64,000 bases of DNA, taken from Flavobacterium sp. J372 (GTDB taxonomy: Bacteria > Bacteroidota > Bacteroidia > Flavobacteriales > Flavobacteriaceae). Both the position numbers and the translations under genes were made by a program. The notes under the pieces were generated by a model, which searched no databases, had not been told where the DNA came from, and saw nothing but the letters and a program-made list of their open reading frames with translations. Below are positions 36,136-45,670 of this stretch, piece after piece. Location: positions 2,416,001-2,480,000 of the forward strand of contig NZ_JAJOMZ010000004.1 in NCBI RefSeq assembly GCF_024699965.1. The letters are read 5' to 3'. How positions within the stretch are numbered: position 1 is the stretch's first letter; the number at the start of each line of letters is the position of its first letter.

Positions 36136-37473
36136 ATGTACGGAATAAACCATAAAATAAATGATCCCGGACTTTATCTACTTAGTGATATTGTCGAGGA
36201 ACAGTTGAATGTTTATGTAAAGGCATTGGCCGATACACCGGCTGAGGATAAAGAAAGAATTGCTCAACTGGAACATGCCATTTCGATATACCAGGCCGAA
36301 CTGGACAAATTCAAACAGGAAATTGAGGATCAGAGAAAGAAACGGTTTCAATTCTCTGTTGAAGAGATTTATGCTATGTATGGTCAATATGAACGGAAGT
36401 TCATCAGTATTGAGTTCCATAAATACAGTGAATCTGCTCAAAAATATGGCCGTAACATTTCGGGTATTATATTGTATGGAAAGGCAGAACGTGAAGCATT
36501 GGAGCAAGTCATTAAATCCGGAAATGTACCCCGAACAAATAGCCTTGTAAAATTTGACTCTACAGATGAGCATTTATCAAAGGATCAGCAAGAACTACTA
36601 AAAAACGAGGGATTTATTAGCGGTGATATTTATGAAGTTTTAGCCACGAATCTTCCTGCCCCAAAAGCCTTTGGACAAGTCGGCAAGAAAGAAATACCAA
36701 ACACAATTGAAATAAAAATGGACCCCACAGGATTTGATGTTAACCGATCAAATCATTGGCTGTTGGGACAAAAGATTAAAAGTGGATATCCGCTAACTGA
36801 TGATGAATGGGCTAAGTTTTGCGGCCTATCATTTTACTTAGAACCTGAATCAGCGAACTTGGATATTATAAAGAGCAAAGGATTTTCAGAAGACGGAAAG
36901 AAAACCTATTTATCTCGTTTTTTTGAATTGGAGGCTAAACTATACGCCAAAGATATTTCCGCTGAAGAAATACTGGAGTTTAATGAGTTTTTGAAGGAGC
37001 GTAAAGCAGTACGAATTGAAGCTATCGTTAAAGAAATCAAGCGTTCTACCAATAAGACTTTAGAAAAGTTCAAGGAAGAATACCCGGAAATTTACAAGGC
37101 TCTTGAAATTTCCAGGATTGAATTTGACAATGAAACTTTAGCCTATCATAATGTTGCAAAACCTATTTATTGGGATTACGAAGGTTTTCTTCATATCTAT
37201 CTACGCCATTGTGATGAATTATCAATAGAAGGACACTTTGAAAACAAAACCAAGTTTCAGTATTCCTATAAGGACATAAGGCGTATTCTGAAAATCGCCA
37301 TTGAAAACCTTCTACCGCAAATAAATGATAAGTTATCGCAAGGAAAGGATTTCAGAATTTACGGCGACAAATCGCTGTACTTTAACGGCAATCACTATTC
37401 CTTGCATGTTTTGGAAAATGGCAGGATTGCAGCTTTTCATCCATTGGAGAATCCCCACGAGGAGGCTAAGTAA
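36136..37473 (+). CDS. large protein of unknown family with nuclease-like C-terminal domain, cargo
   Basis: A 445-aa soluble protein. The N-terminus includes a coiled coil (about 38-70, QLEHAISIYQAELDKFKQEI); the middle (about 100-340) is helical and unrecognised, with a possible GISHASH-like GQKIKSGYPLTDDEWAKF motif. The last 120 residues read YWDYEGFLHIYLRHCDEL, KTKFQYSYKDIRRILKIAIE, and NGNHYSLHVLENGRIAAFHP. That His-rich strand pattern resembles the BECR-type nuclease domains found in phage and toxin proteins, but I see this only by eye. It is intact and shares the orientation of the PLD-like gene just upstream, suggesting a two-gene unit. Confidence 0.55.
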   Translation: MYGINHKINDPGLYLLSDIVEEQLNVYVKALADTPAEDKERIAQLEHAISIYQAELDKFKQEIEDQRKKRFQFSVEEIYAMYGQYERKFISIEFHKYSESAQKYGRNISGIILYGKAEREALEQVIKSGNVPRTNSLVKFDSTDEHLSKDQQELLKNEGFISGDIYEVLATNLPAPKAFGQVGKKEIPNTIEIKMDPTGFDVNRSNHWLLGQKIKSGYPLTDDEWAKFCGLSFYLEPESANLDIIKSKGFSEDGKKTYLSRFFELEAKLYAKDISAEEILEFNEFLKERKAVRIEAIVKEIKRSTNKTLEKFKEEYPEIYKALEISRIEFDNETLAYHNVAKPIYWDYEGFLHIYLRHCDELSIEGHFENKTKFQYSYKDIRRILKIAIENLLPQINDKLSQGKDFRIYGDKSLYFNGNHYSLHVLENGRIAAFHPLENPHEEAK

Positions 37474-37479
37474 ACTAAT

Positions 37480-38360
37480 TTATAAACCATTCAAAAATTG
37501 TAACATCTTAGCGACCTCAATATCCATTCTTGAAAAGGCAAACCACTTTTTACCCAAATCTTTGAGTGATGCCCCGATATGGTACAGCTCGGTTCCATCA
37601 ATGATAAGAAAGCGGTCGTGTGCCTGGGCGAATGTGTGTATATCAATAGATGGGTACTGGCTATTGTAGCGTTGCAGATCAAGTTGTAATTGGTTACTGA
37701 TATTTTTGGTATAAATCGTGGCAGTCACCGACTGCCCACGTTTCCCAAGCAATGTGAGTACCGTATCATCAACGTAATTGTCAATGAGTATAATTGAACG
37801 TCCGGCATTTCTTATGATGTCGGCAACGAACGTATAAGCATCAAAAATCTGCCCATCGTAAAAAACACCTTTTTCGCTGTGAATTTTGTCGCTTTCCAGC
37901 GCCTTAAATATTTCTTCAAATTTCTGGTCGGCTTCCAGTTGTTTAAGCTCTATTTTGTCCAGAAGGTTAAACAGGGAGGCATTGCTGGTAAGGATTCTTC
38001 GCATCTCTACAAAGGCTTCCATATTTCTACGCTAACCTTAATGGCAATTTCAGACCGGAGAACGGCTGAGGCCATTGCCACCCCTGATTCTGAAAAAACC
38101 ATTGGCAAATAACGCCTACCGCCGTGGTTTAAACTTGAGGTGCCAAATTGGAACCTCAAGTTTTCTACCTCCTCTTCGGTCAATTGAAAGCAGAATGATT
38201 CAGGAAACCTTTCAATATTCCTTTTTACAGCACGGTTAAGGTTCTTTGTTTCCACCTGATACAAAGAGGCCAGGTCGCTATCCAACATCACCTGTTTGCT
38301 ACGTATGCTGTATATAAGTTTCCTAATTTCATCGTGGCTAATGATAGATTTATTATCCAT
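37480..38360 (-). pseudogene. ORF6N domain protein with PLD-like C-terminal region, one frameshift
   Basis: The N-terminal ORF6N DNA-binding-like domain (KQVMLDSDLASLYQVETKNL, NIERFPESFCFQLTEEE, YLPMVFSESGVAM) ends at a stop near 38010. The next frame (EAFVEMRRILTSNASLFNLL) is the normal continuation through a coiled coil into FDAYTFVADIIRNAGRSIIL and the end AHDRFLIIDGTELYHIGASL. That end is an HxR...D / GASLKDLGKK variant of the PLD fold. One missing base at about 38022 separates the parts; corrected, it would be about 290 aa. Its start overlaps the topB stop by one base. Its role in elements and phages is unknown. Confidence 0.8.
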
Positions 38361-40442
38361 TATTTTTTGTAGCTTTTATTTTTCTCAAATTCAAATGAGC
38401 TTTCTGCTTTTTCATTCAGTACGATATAGGCATCGAATTTTTTACCGGCTTTGCTCTTCATCCCTTTAATCAGGGTAGTTTTCCGCTTGGTAACAAGACT
38501 TTCTATATCAGTTATGCTGAGTTGCACCTCACAAACATTGCGGAACTGTACCCAATTGCAAGCCTCATCAGGGCATTTTACAATCTTATCCCTGATAATT
38601 AGTTGATGGCTTTTACATTTCGGGCAACTGAGCTTGGGCAGGTTAGTTTGGGCAATGGATGTTTGTAGCAGTTCCTGGGTAATGGTCGCAGCATAAGTTT
38701 CCATGTTCATCTGAAAAGTCCCGGCATTGCTTTCACCCGTTTCAATCTTTTGCAACGCAAGTTCCCACTCGGCAGTCATTGCAACATCTGCGATTTTCTT
38801 CTCCTTTACCAGCTTATATACCCGTAATCCTTTTTCCGTAGGAACCAAAGATTTCTTTTCTCTTTGGATATAGTTACGGGTAAACAAAGTTTCAATTGTT
38901 GCAGCTCTTGTAGCAGGAGTGCCTATACCAATGTTTTGTAATGCCTTTCGTTCATCTTCATTCTCGATTTCCTTTCCGGCGGTTTCCATAGCCGATAAAA
39001 GACCGGCTTCAGTATAGAGTACAGGCGGCTTTGTCTTTTTTCCAGAACAGCCGCTTCTTTTATTTTGAGTTCATCGCCTTTTTTAAGTTCGGGAAGATCC
39101 TGCACGGGTTCTGTATCATCATCGGAGAAGCTGCCTTTAATAGAACGCCAGCCTGGTTCCAATATCTTAACCCCTTTCGCAGTAAAATCGTAATGAAGTG
39201 CCAGTAAATTTATATCCGTTACTTCTTTAATGCAGGATTGGGATAGCGCTTCCAGTAACCTAAAGACAATCATGTCATAAATGGAATTTTCCTTTGCGGA
39301 TAATGCGGATGGTATTTTATCTGTAATGAGCAAGCCATGATGATCGGTAACCCGCAGGTCATTGACAATACGTTTATTGAACCGTCCCCATTTCATTTTG
39401 GTTACGGCTTGCTTGCAGCTTTCCCTATCTTGTAAGGCTCTCACAAGATTGGGGATCTCTGCCCACATATCTTCGGGTATGTACTTGCTCCCGGTTCGGG
39501 GATACGTGATAAACTTTTTCTCATACAGGCTTTGAGCAATATTCAGGGTTTCTTCGGCTGAAAGGTTTAGCTTCTTGTTCGCTTCTTTCTGCAATCCTGT
39601 GAGGTCAAACAATAAAGGGGGCTGCTCCGTAATGCTTTTACTTTCCACGGAAGTAACGCTAACGCTTGTCGCTCTTTCGATAGATTTCAAGGTATCTTCT
39701 GCCAGCTTTTGGTCGTCCCATTTGTTTTTAGACAGGCTGTTAAAATCAATAAACTCTTTGTTGTGCAGCAATTGTATCTGCCAATACTTCTTTACTTTGA
39801 AGTCTTTATTTTCAAAATAACGCCTGCATATCAAAGCCAGCGTAGGTGTTTGTACTCTTCCGAGTGAATATATCCCGTTACTGGCGGCTATGCTTAGTGC
39901 CTGGGTAGCATTGATGCCCACAATCCAGTCGGCACGGCTTCTTCCTTGCGCCGCCTGATACAACCCGTTAAACTCATTTCCGGGTTTAAGATTATCAAAG
40001 CCCTGCTTGATTGCTTTTTCTGTAAGAGAGCTGATCCAAAGCCGTTCAAAAGGCTTATTGCATTTCAGGTATTCGTAAATGTAGCGGAATATTAATTCGC
40101 CCTCACGTCCCGCATCGGTAGCCACAATAATGCTATCAGAACGGTTAAATAACTGTTCAATTACTTTCAGTTGTTTTATTGCTCCCGGATCTGCGGTGTA
40201 GCCCTTGTCCTTTTTTACTTTACGAACAGTAAGCAAAAAGGGATTTGGAAGTATCGGTAGAGATGCTTTGTCAAATCCCGTAATACCATAGTCTTCAGGC
40301 ATACCTAATCCTATTAGGTGTCCGAATGCCCAGGTGACAAAATAGCGATTGCCTGTCAGGTAGCCATCCTTTTTTCGGAAGCACCTAACAAGCTGGCTAT
40401 TTCCCTTGCCACGCTTGGCTTTTCTGCAATCACTACTTTCAT
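38360..40442 (-). pseudogene. topB: DNA topoisomerase III (element-type), two frameshifts
   Basis: A type IA topoisomerase of about 690 aa in three reading-frame pieces. The ATG at 40442 opens KVVIAEKPSVAREIASLLG and stops early; the middle frame has ATDAGREGELIFRYIYEYL and the active-site FITYPRTGSKYIPEDM (Tyr); the last has IGIGTPATRAATIETLF and a C-terminal zinc-finger-like part (CPKCKSHQL, CPDEACNW). Both breaks are A-runs of six where seven are needed on the coding strand (near 40373 and near 39051). Element-encoded TopB probably resolves DNA during transfer or excision. It follows the DUF3945 gene by 19 bp. Confidence 0.9.
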
Positions 40443-40461
40443 ATCATGCTGTTTTTGGTGA

Positions 40462-41921
40462 TTACCTTTTTACGCCTTTTGACTTAGCAGGGGCTTTTGG
40501 TTTTTCCTGTTGTTCCTGCTGCTTTTTACTGTCGGGACTTTTCTGTCCTGATTTCAAAGGCTCCTTAATATTTTTTGTCGCTTCATTGGTTTTACCTTCC
40601 GAATTAACCGCAGTTTGCGTTTTGTGGGCTTCGGTAGGTTTTACCTGCTGTTTTAGCTTATTCGGGTTTTGGAAAGAGAAATCCGTTTTGCCTGTTTCCT
40701 TATTGAGCGTGATATAACCGTTGTATTCCTTTCCTTTCTTGTCAACCAATCCGGTTAAATAAACAGTATGACCATCTTTGAACTTATTGTATTGCTCATT
40801 ATCCAGATCTTTGCCCCTGAATGTTCTCGGTGCTTCCTGCGATTGGCTTTGCTGATTACTCTGGTCGTTGCTTTGAGCTTGTTGATTGGTGTTGCTTCTG
40901 TCGAAAAGAAACTCGACATAACGCTTATCGGCATTGAACTGTACAGTGGCGTTGAACTCGGCACCTTTTTTAGAAATCATGCCTTCAATGTAAAGAGGTT
41001 TGCCTTCCGCTAAAGTTTGTTTTTGTACATCATCAAGTTTCACGCCCTTAATTTCATCAGGGACTTTAATTCTATCCGTTCGCAATGCTACCAATTCATT
41101 AGTAAGCCTGTCCACACTAATTATAGACGGGATTGTTTCACCCGTTTTAGGATTAGTCAGATTAACCACACGTCCATATTTCCGGTTTGAAGCAGGTTGT
41201 TTTTATCTTCTTCGCTGAACTTGTGTCCAAAAAACTCAAAGTTCAGGTTCGGCTCTTTTCGGATACCATGAATGGCAACCACTACCTGCCCGTCCTCATT
41301 GGCTTGCAAGGATAACCGGGCATCCATCGGGTAACAGCAGTTCCAAGATTGAGGCTTACGGGTACAAGCTCATTGGTTTTGTAGCCTTTCAATAAAGGAT
41401 CAAGGAGGTTCATTTTTTCGAGCTTCTCTTTGTTTAATCCGAGATTGTTCATTGTTTCCCAATCAATCTGTTCCGGCTTATAGCGGTATTCGGCGGTTTC
41501 CGGTGTTGTTTGTGTTGTTTCCATATTATTTTGATTTACTTGTTTTTGATCCTGCTGTGGTTCGGCTTTGACTTCGTGTTTTTTCATCAGTTGCTCACCT
41601 TCAGGAGTTGGATTGTTTACCTGTTTCTGCATTTCATTTGCAGTGTCAACAGCCAACGGTGCAGGCACTCTGAAAGAAAAATTTGTAGGGTTCTTTAGCT
41701 GGCTAAAAAAATTGGAGAAAAAATTTGGAAAAGAAATCACCGCTTTTATCCACACGCATAAACTGGTTCTGGTTTTTCCTCGTAGGATCAACCGTTTCCA
41801 TTTTCCCGTTTTCGTTAATACTTTTTACTGCCTGAATTTTCTTTTTGTCTTTATCAAGCACCAATAATATTTCCGATAATTGGTCGGGAGTTTCCTGTTT
41901 ATTTGTAGTTTCTTCACTCAT
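40462..41921 (-). pseudogene. DUF3945/DUF4099-type element protein, two frameshifts
   Basis: A protein of about 485 aa that normally precedes topB in Bacteroidota elements. The start (MSEETTNKQETPDQLSEILL) runs to a shift near 41710; the next frame gives PEQIDWETMNNLGLNKEKLE and SLNLGTAVTRW; after a shift near 41325 it resumes as DARLSLQANEDGQVVVAIHG, EFFGHKFSEEDKNNLLQTG, PKTGETIPSIISVDRLTNEL. It ends in a disordered Gln/Lys-rich tail (40470-40680). The missing G near 41325 and an extra base (or two lost) near 41710 explain the breaks. The function of the family is unknown; it may tether topoisomerase or transfer proteins. Confidence 0.85.
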
Positions 41922-42010
41922 TATATGAAAAATTTAAAGTTTTAGCGCCGAAAGTAAACGAAGCCTTTACTACATAACCCAAAGTGGCATTCAAAGGCAG
42001 TGTTTGTCTT

Positions 42011-42316
42011 TTATTGGCGGTCTATTTTGGGTGGCGGTGGATTAAAACTTTCCCGTATAAACTGATGCACATCAGACAACTTGTAATACAGTTTTCCGCT
42101 TATGGTATAATAAGGCAGCTTTCCGATGGAACGATACCGCTGCAAGGACCGATTGCTTATTTTTAGCATTTGGAGTAGGTCCTGATTATCCAATAATTCT
42201 TCCCCATCAATACTGTTACGCTTCTTTTGCAAATCATTTATATCGTCACTAAGGATATTGAAACGCTCCATGATACGTTCCATCCACGCCACAAATTCCA
42301 TTTTGTCGATATTCAT
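42011..42316 (-). CDS. HTH_17/excisionase-like DNA-binding protein
   Basis: A 101-aa protein: an N-terminal coiled coil (FNILSDDINDLQKKRNSI) is followed by a winged HTH in LLDNQDLLQMLKISNRSLQR and GKLPYYTISGKLYYKLSDV. Members in CTnDOT-type elements act as excision factors or regulators (Xis2d-like). It is intact, 12 bp after the other HTH gene. Confidence 0.85.
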   Translation of the reverse strand: MNIDKMEFVAWMERIMERFNILSDDINDLQKKRNSIDGEELLDNQDLLQMLKISNRSLQRYRSIGKLPYYTISGKLYYKLSDVHQFIRESFNPPPPKIDRQ

Positions 42317-42328
42317 ACTGGTACGCTT

Positions 42329-42682
42329 TTAATTATTGTCTGATTTCAGCTTTCTACCTTTCTTGATATAGCTTTTGCCTTTTTCCATCAGCTCCTGTAC
42401 AAATTCGTCACAGCTTTGAATAGCATTGGCGTTCAACATATTTTTGATTGTTCCTATGGTGTAGAAGTACTGTCCGTAGATTTTCGAATATGCTATCTCA
42501 CCTTTGGTACGCATACGTCATAAGGTTTTCTGGCTAATGTGCAGGTATTGACATACCTCGTGGTTATTAAGCCATAGATCGTCATAGTTTTTGTCTTCTT
42601 GTTTTTTGAGATAGTCGGCAATGGCATTTATACGGCTGTTGAGCTGTTGCCAGGCCTCTTCTTCGATAGTTATTATTTTCAT
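42329..42682 (-). pseudogene. HTH DNA-binding protein with in-frame stop
   Basis: A 117-residue frame: MKIITIEEEAWQQLNSRINA, then the HTH core LWLNNHEVCQYLHISQKTL, a TGA at 42518-42520, and in the same frame RMRTKGEIAYSKIYGQYFYT to the end. TGG to TGA would restore the usual SQKTLWRMR helix-wing junction. It is the upstream member of the HTH pair and likely formed the regulatory or excision unit with it. Confidence 0.8.
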
Positions 42683-42746
42683 TGCACAGCTTTTAAATGT
42701 TCACTATGCAAAATTGTAAAAGTTGGTAGAGTTTGTCTGCCAAGCC

Positions 42747-42765
42747 TTGCCAATTGGTTTGGCAG
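42747..42765. promoter_or_regulatory. TTGCCAATTGG operator-like site 1
   Basis: TTGCCAATTGG at 42747-42757 inside a wider inverted repeat (CTGCCAA at 42738-42744 pairing with TTGGCAG at 42759-42765). It lies 60 bp upstream of the HTH gene start. Confidence 0.45.
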
Positions 42766-42846
42766 TTTTTTGAAATTTTTAATATACACATAAAACGGTT
42801 AGTTAATAAAGTTTTGCAGAGATTAGGGACGTTTGGATTGGAATTT

Positions 42847-42858
42847 TGCCAATTGGCA
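42847..42858. promoter_or_regulatory. perfect palindrome TGCCAATTGGCA, operator-like site 2
   Basis: A 12-bp perfect palindrome sharing ten bases with the site at 42748. It lies between the rteC terminator and the HTH gene promoter region and is a good candidate regulator-binding site. Confidence 0.5.
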
Positions 42859-42868
42859 GATATGGGCA

Positions 42869-42899
42869 AAAAAAATAGCAGTACCGTTCAGGTACTGCT
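42869..42899 (-). terminator. rteC terminator
   Basis: Stem AGCAGTACC / GGTACTGCT with a five-base loop; on the minus strand it is followed by a long T-run. Confidence 0.85.
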
Positions 42900-42922
42900 T
42901 TTAATTATTCTTTAGAGATAAT

Positions 42923-43746
42923 CTAAAGGTCTTTGTCCATATATTCTTCGAGCGATACTTTAAGCTGATCTAAAAATACAGTACGGGAACCTGCCCTTGT
43001 TTTCATACGATGAAATGAATGGTGGAGGTCGTTTAATGATAAATTAAAAACTACCTGAGCAATCATGCTTAGTTTCCTTATTCCTATTTTTCCATGCGAA
43101 ACTGCCCTTGATGCATACACCGCATATATAAGTTCTATAAGTGCATTTTTACTACTTGTCCAAAAGATGTCTTTCGTTGTTTTTTCATCTTTAAAAATAG
43201 CATCCTCAATCGATTCGATTTTAAGATGCAAATAATTTAGGAGTAGATCGTTGGCTATTATACGTGCAACTTTATAATCGTAATAAGTTGAAAAGTGGAG
43301 GTCAATTTCAAAAACAAAACTGTTCAGCCCATTGCCCAATCTAAAAAAGTTTGATCACGGTCGTCTCTTCCAGATCTGTAGTACCGGTAGAAGTCGGAAT
43401 TAAAAATATGTTCTGTAAATTCCTGCTTGAGTTCTTTTATTTGGCTGGAAAAATAGTTTCTGTATATTTTTCCGTTACCGGGAGGACTGGCACATTCAAT
43501 TCGGTAAACCTTATTGTAATAGATTAGCTTGCCGAGAATACTCGGTTTGACGTTCCTGAAAAAATTGATTTCTTCCCATTCGCTTTGAAAACCATCTTTG
43601 ATAACAGATACTTTTAATGAAGCAAGGACTTCTTGCAGATAGCTAATCATTTTGAATGCTTCGTCCACAATCCCAGACGCTTCATTCATAATTTTGTTTT
43701 CGTACCGACTTACTTCGTCAGTAATTTTATGTAAAGAGTGCTTCAT
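42923..43746 (-). pseudogene. rteC: RteC family element regulator, one frameshift
   Basis: RteC of CTnDOT is a transcription activator of excision genes. The N-terminal half (HKITDEVSRYENKIMNEAS, NFFRNVKPSILGKLIYYNK) and the C-terminal half (FVFEIDLHFSTYYDYKVAR, then WTSSKNALIELIYAVYAS) are in different frames. The break is a run of six T (coding strand) near 43343; seven would give DQTFFRLGNGLNSFVFEID. The corrected length is about 274 aa, normal for the family. It has its own terminator and a palindrome upstream. Confidence 0.88.
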
Positions 43747-43982
43747 GGCAATATAGTTTTTGTTAGAATACTAATTGCAATTGATGAATTGCTCTTTACA
43801 AAGGTTAGGATTATCAATGGCTCTTTTTCCCAAGTTACCCCTAAGTTGGGAAAGATTTTTTTTGCTTATCAGAGTTACTTTTCTTTAGGTAATACTCAAT
43901 GTTATTTGTTTTATGGCGTTTTTAAAATCAAGAAACTTCCGTATTAGCACATAAGATGTTATTCGTATTTCGTAAATTTGCT

Positions 43983-43995
43983 TTGAGTTACAAGG
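43983..43995. repeat. inverted end motif, right
   Basis: TTGAGTTACAAGG, exact reverse complement of the motif at 25903-25915. Confidence 0.5.
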
Positions 43996-44029
43996 AGAAA
44001 ACCATTGAAAGTGAGTGAAGTTAGCACCA

Positions 44030-44044
44030 TTACCAAATCGTTAC
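44030..44044 (+). repeat. putative att repeat, right
   Basis: TTACCAAATCGTTAC, matching 14 of 15 bases of the left copy. Confidence 0.6.
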
Positions 44045-44221
44045 CTACAGTGATGCGCTCTAACTTAATCTACTCTATATGAACTTGCTTAGAGTTTTCT
44101 GATGTTTTTCTTAAAAAAAGTTCAGTTTTCTTTGCAACCTTTTGATGTTTTTGCGTCTATAGTACAATTGGGTGCTTCATCAACACCTGTAGTATTAATT
44201 TAAAATTTTATCAATCATTCA

Positions 44222-45076
44222 ATGAAAAAACTTTTACTATCAGCAGCTGCCCTGCTGACGCTTTTCTGTGGGCAGGCACAATCGTATCAACAAAATTTCG
44301 AAGGCAGCCATAATGACATTTTCAACCAGGGCTGGAGATTTGTAAATCTCGAAGGTTCGCCGCAAAATAATGGCATTTACAGCCCAACTGCATCAATTCA
44401 GGCTATTGGTATACAAGGAAGTGCAGCAGGTATGGCAACATTTAATCTAGTGAACCAGATACCTACCCATATCACTAACCTTGACTGTGTTATAATATCT
44501 CCTGCTATACAAATTAATAATGCAGATGGTTTTGTAAATTATACAACCGGCAGCGTAAGTATCGGCAGCAATGCAAGTTCGCATTATTCGGTATATATCA
44601 TAACCAAAGCTCAAATGGATGCTGCAAACACGCCCGCTGCGTTAAAAACATTGCTGACAGCACGGCCTGCAGATGATGAGGCCATAATTAACAATGAAAC
44701 TGTAGGCACAGGGTTTGACCTTGCTGATTACGCAGGTGAAGCCATCCATTTCATTTTCAGGCTTCACAATTCTCCTACCAACAGTATTTTCCTGGTAGAT
44801 GATTTTAAGGTTACCGGAGCAGTATTAGGGACTGATGATGTTAAGCAACCGAAAGTTTCTATTTACCCTAATCCTGCTGCCGACTTTATAACAATAAATT
44901 CGCAAGATATTGAAGAGGTTAGCTTTACAGACATGAACGGACGTACAGTTCTTTCTAAAAAAAATATATATACCGATAATTACAATATTGAAATTTCGGG
45001 GCTATCGCAGGGTATCTACCTGATGACGGTTACTACAGTAAATGGCATTACCACACAAAAAGTTGTAAAGTCATAA
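44222..45076 (+). CDS. T9SS-exported protein with choice-of-anchor-J-type domain
   Basis: A 284-aa secreted protein. The signal peptide (MKKLLLSAAALLTLFCGQAQ) is followed by a jelly-roll domain (about 22-200, starting YQQNFEG and ending FLVDDFKVTG) of the cleaved-adhesin/anchor-J type, and then by a type IX secretion sorting tail (about 212-284: VSIYPNPAADFITIN ... GIYLMTVTT ... QKVVKS). Ligand or substrate is unknown. It is the first chromosomal gene after the element and has a clear terminator. Confidence 0.82.
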   Translation: MKKLLLSAAALLTLFCGQAQSYQQNFEGSHNDIFNQGWRFVNLEGSPQNNGIYSPTASIQAIGIQGSAAGMATFNLVNQIPTHITNLDCVIISPAIQINNADGFVNYTTGSVSIGSNASSHYSVYIITKAQMDAANTPAALKTLLTARPADDEAIINNETVGTGFDLADYAGEAIHFIFRLHNSPTNSIFLVDDFKVTGAVLGTDDVKQPKVSIYPNPAADFITINSQDIEEVSFTDMNGRTVLSKKNIYTDNYNIEISGLSQGIYLMTVTTVNGITTQKVVKS

Positions 45077-45095
45077 TTTGTTGATTTAGATTTGG

Positions 45096-45123
45096 AAAAA
45101 GCCCTGAGAAATCAGGGCTTTTT
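45096..45123. terminator. bidirectional terminator
   Basis: Stem AAAAAGCCCTGA / TCAGGGCTTTTT with a GAAA loop, between the T9SS gene and the convergent unknown pair. Confidence 0.9.
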
Positions 45124-45125
45124 AA

Positions 45126-45666
45126 TTAAATATGGGTTTGTCTCCATTTGTATAACATAGCCCTTTTGCGATTGTCCATATCATTAGGCTGGAAACTAGT
45201 AACGTCTTCGATCTTAAGAATAGTATAGCCATCATCTTCGCCCATTTTACCAATTTTCTGAAACTTCTAAAACATAGCCTGTATAATATGTGGATCCATT
45301 TATTTCAATACTGCATATTTCATTCTTGCTACCCTCTAGTTGTTTTAGAATAGTGAAATCCCAATGGTCATCATCAGACAAGTCCAACTCAGAGTTATTC
45401 TCTTTTTCCAATTCCAATGAATAATCAATAACAACTTGCATCGCTTTAGTATAATCATCATTAAAATCAACTCTTTCAATATCGGATAATTTCGCCACTA
45501 TTATTCCGTCCTTCTTGCCATATTTTGTAAAGTGTTGTAACTTTATAATAAGATCATTATAATCTAAAATATAACCACACCAAAATGTATTATCATCACG
45601 ATATCTGACAATTGATATTAACTCTTGATTATTTTTTGACCGCTCAAATATTTGTTGAAATATCAT
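45126..45666 (-). pseudogene. unknown two-repeat protein, reading frame broken near its C-terminus
   Basis: I do not recognise the family. The start is taken at ATG 45666 (MIFQQIFERSKNNQELIS) to avoid overlapping the upstream gene; a start at 45690 is possible. Two internal repeats are visible: GYILDYNDLIIKLQHFTKYG ending AKLSDIERVDFN, and TGYVLEVSE ending LKIEDVTSFQPN. The frame stops at TAA after VSENW (45247), but a shifted frame continues as QKIGKMGEDDGYTILKIEDV to a stop at 45126. Compared with repeat 1, repeat 2 lacks about six residues at the break, so a small out-of-frame deletion is likely. Confidence 0.5.
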
Positions 45667-45670
45667 ATTT

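Larger units (their letters stand above)
25820..44044. mobile_element. decayed CTnDOT-type integrative element (about 18.2 kb)
   Basis: The element is bounded by TTAC(T/C)AAATCGTTAC at 25820-25834 and 44030-44044 (14 of 15 bases identical, direct), the expected mark of tyrosine-recombinase integration. A 13-bp motif also occurs inverted at the two ends. The content is typical of Bacteroidota integrative conjugative elements: IntDOT-like integrase at one end, RteC at the other, ssb, DUF932, PRTRC proteins, topB, DUF3945 and two HTH proteins. No tra, mob or relaxase genes are seen, and most backbone genes are broken, so it is an immobile remnant unless helped in trans. Cargo genes sit between backbone modules. 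Confidence 0.8.
43747..44221. other. non-coding right end of the element and junction to chromosome
   Basis: No gene is supported. It holds an inverted repeat upstream of rteC (TTTCCCAA at 43826-43833 and TTGGGAAA at 43846-43853), the inverted end motif at 43983-43995 and the att-like repeat at 44030-44044. The remaining 177 bp before the T9SS protein gene belongs to the chromosome. Confidence 0.6.
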
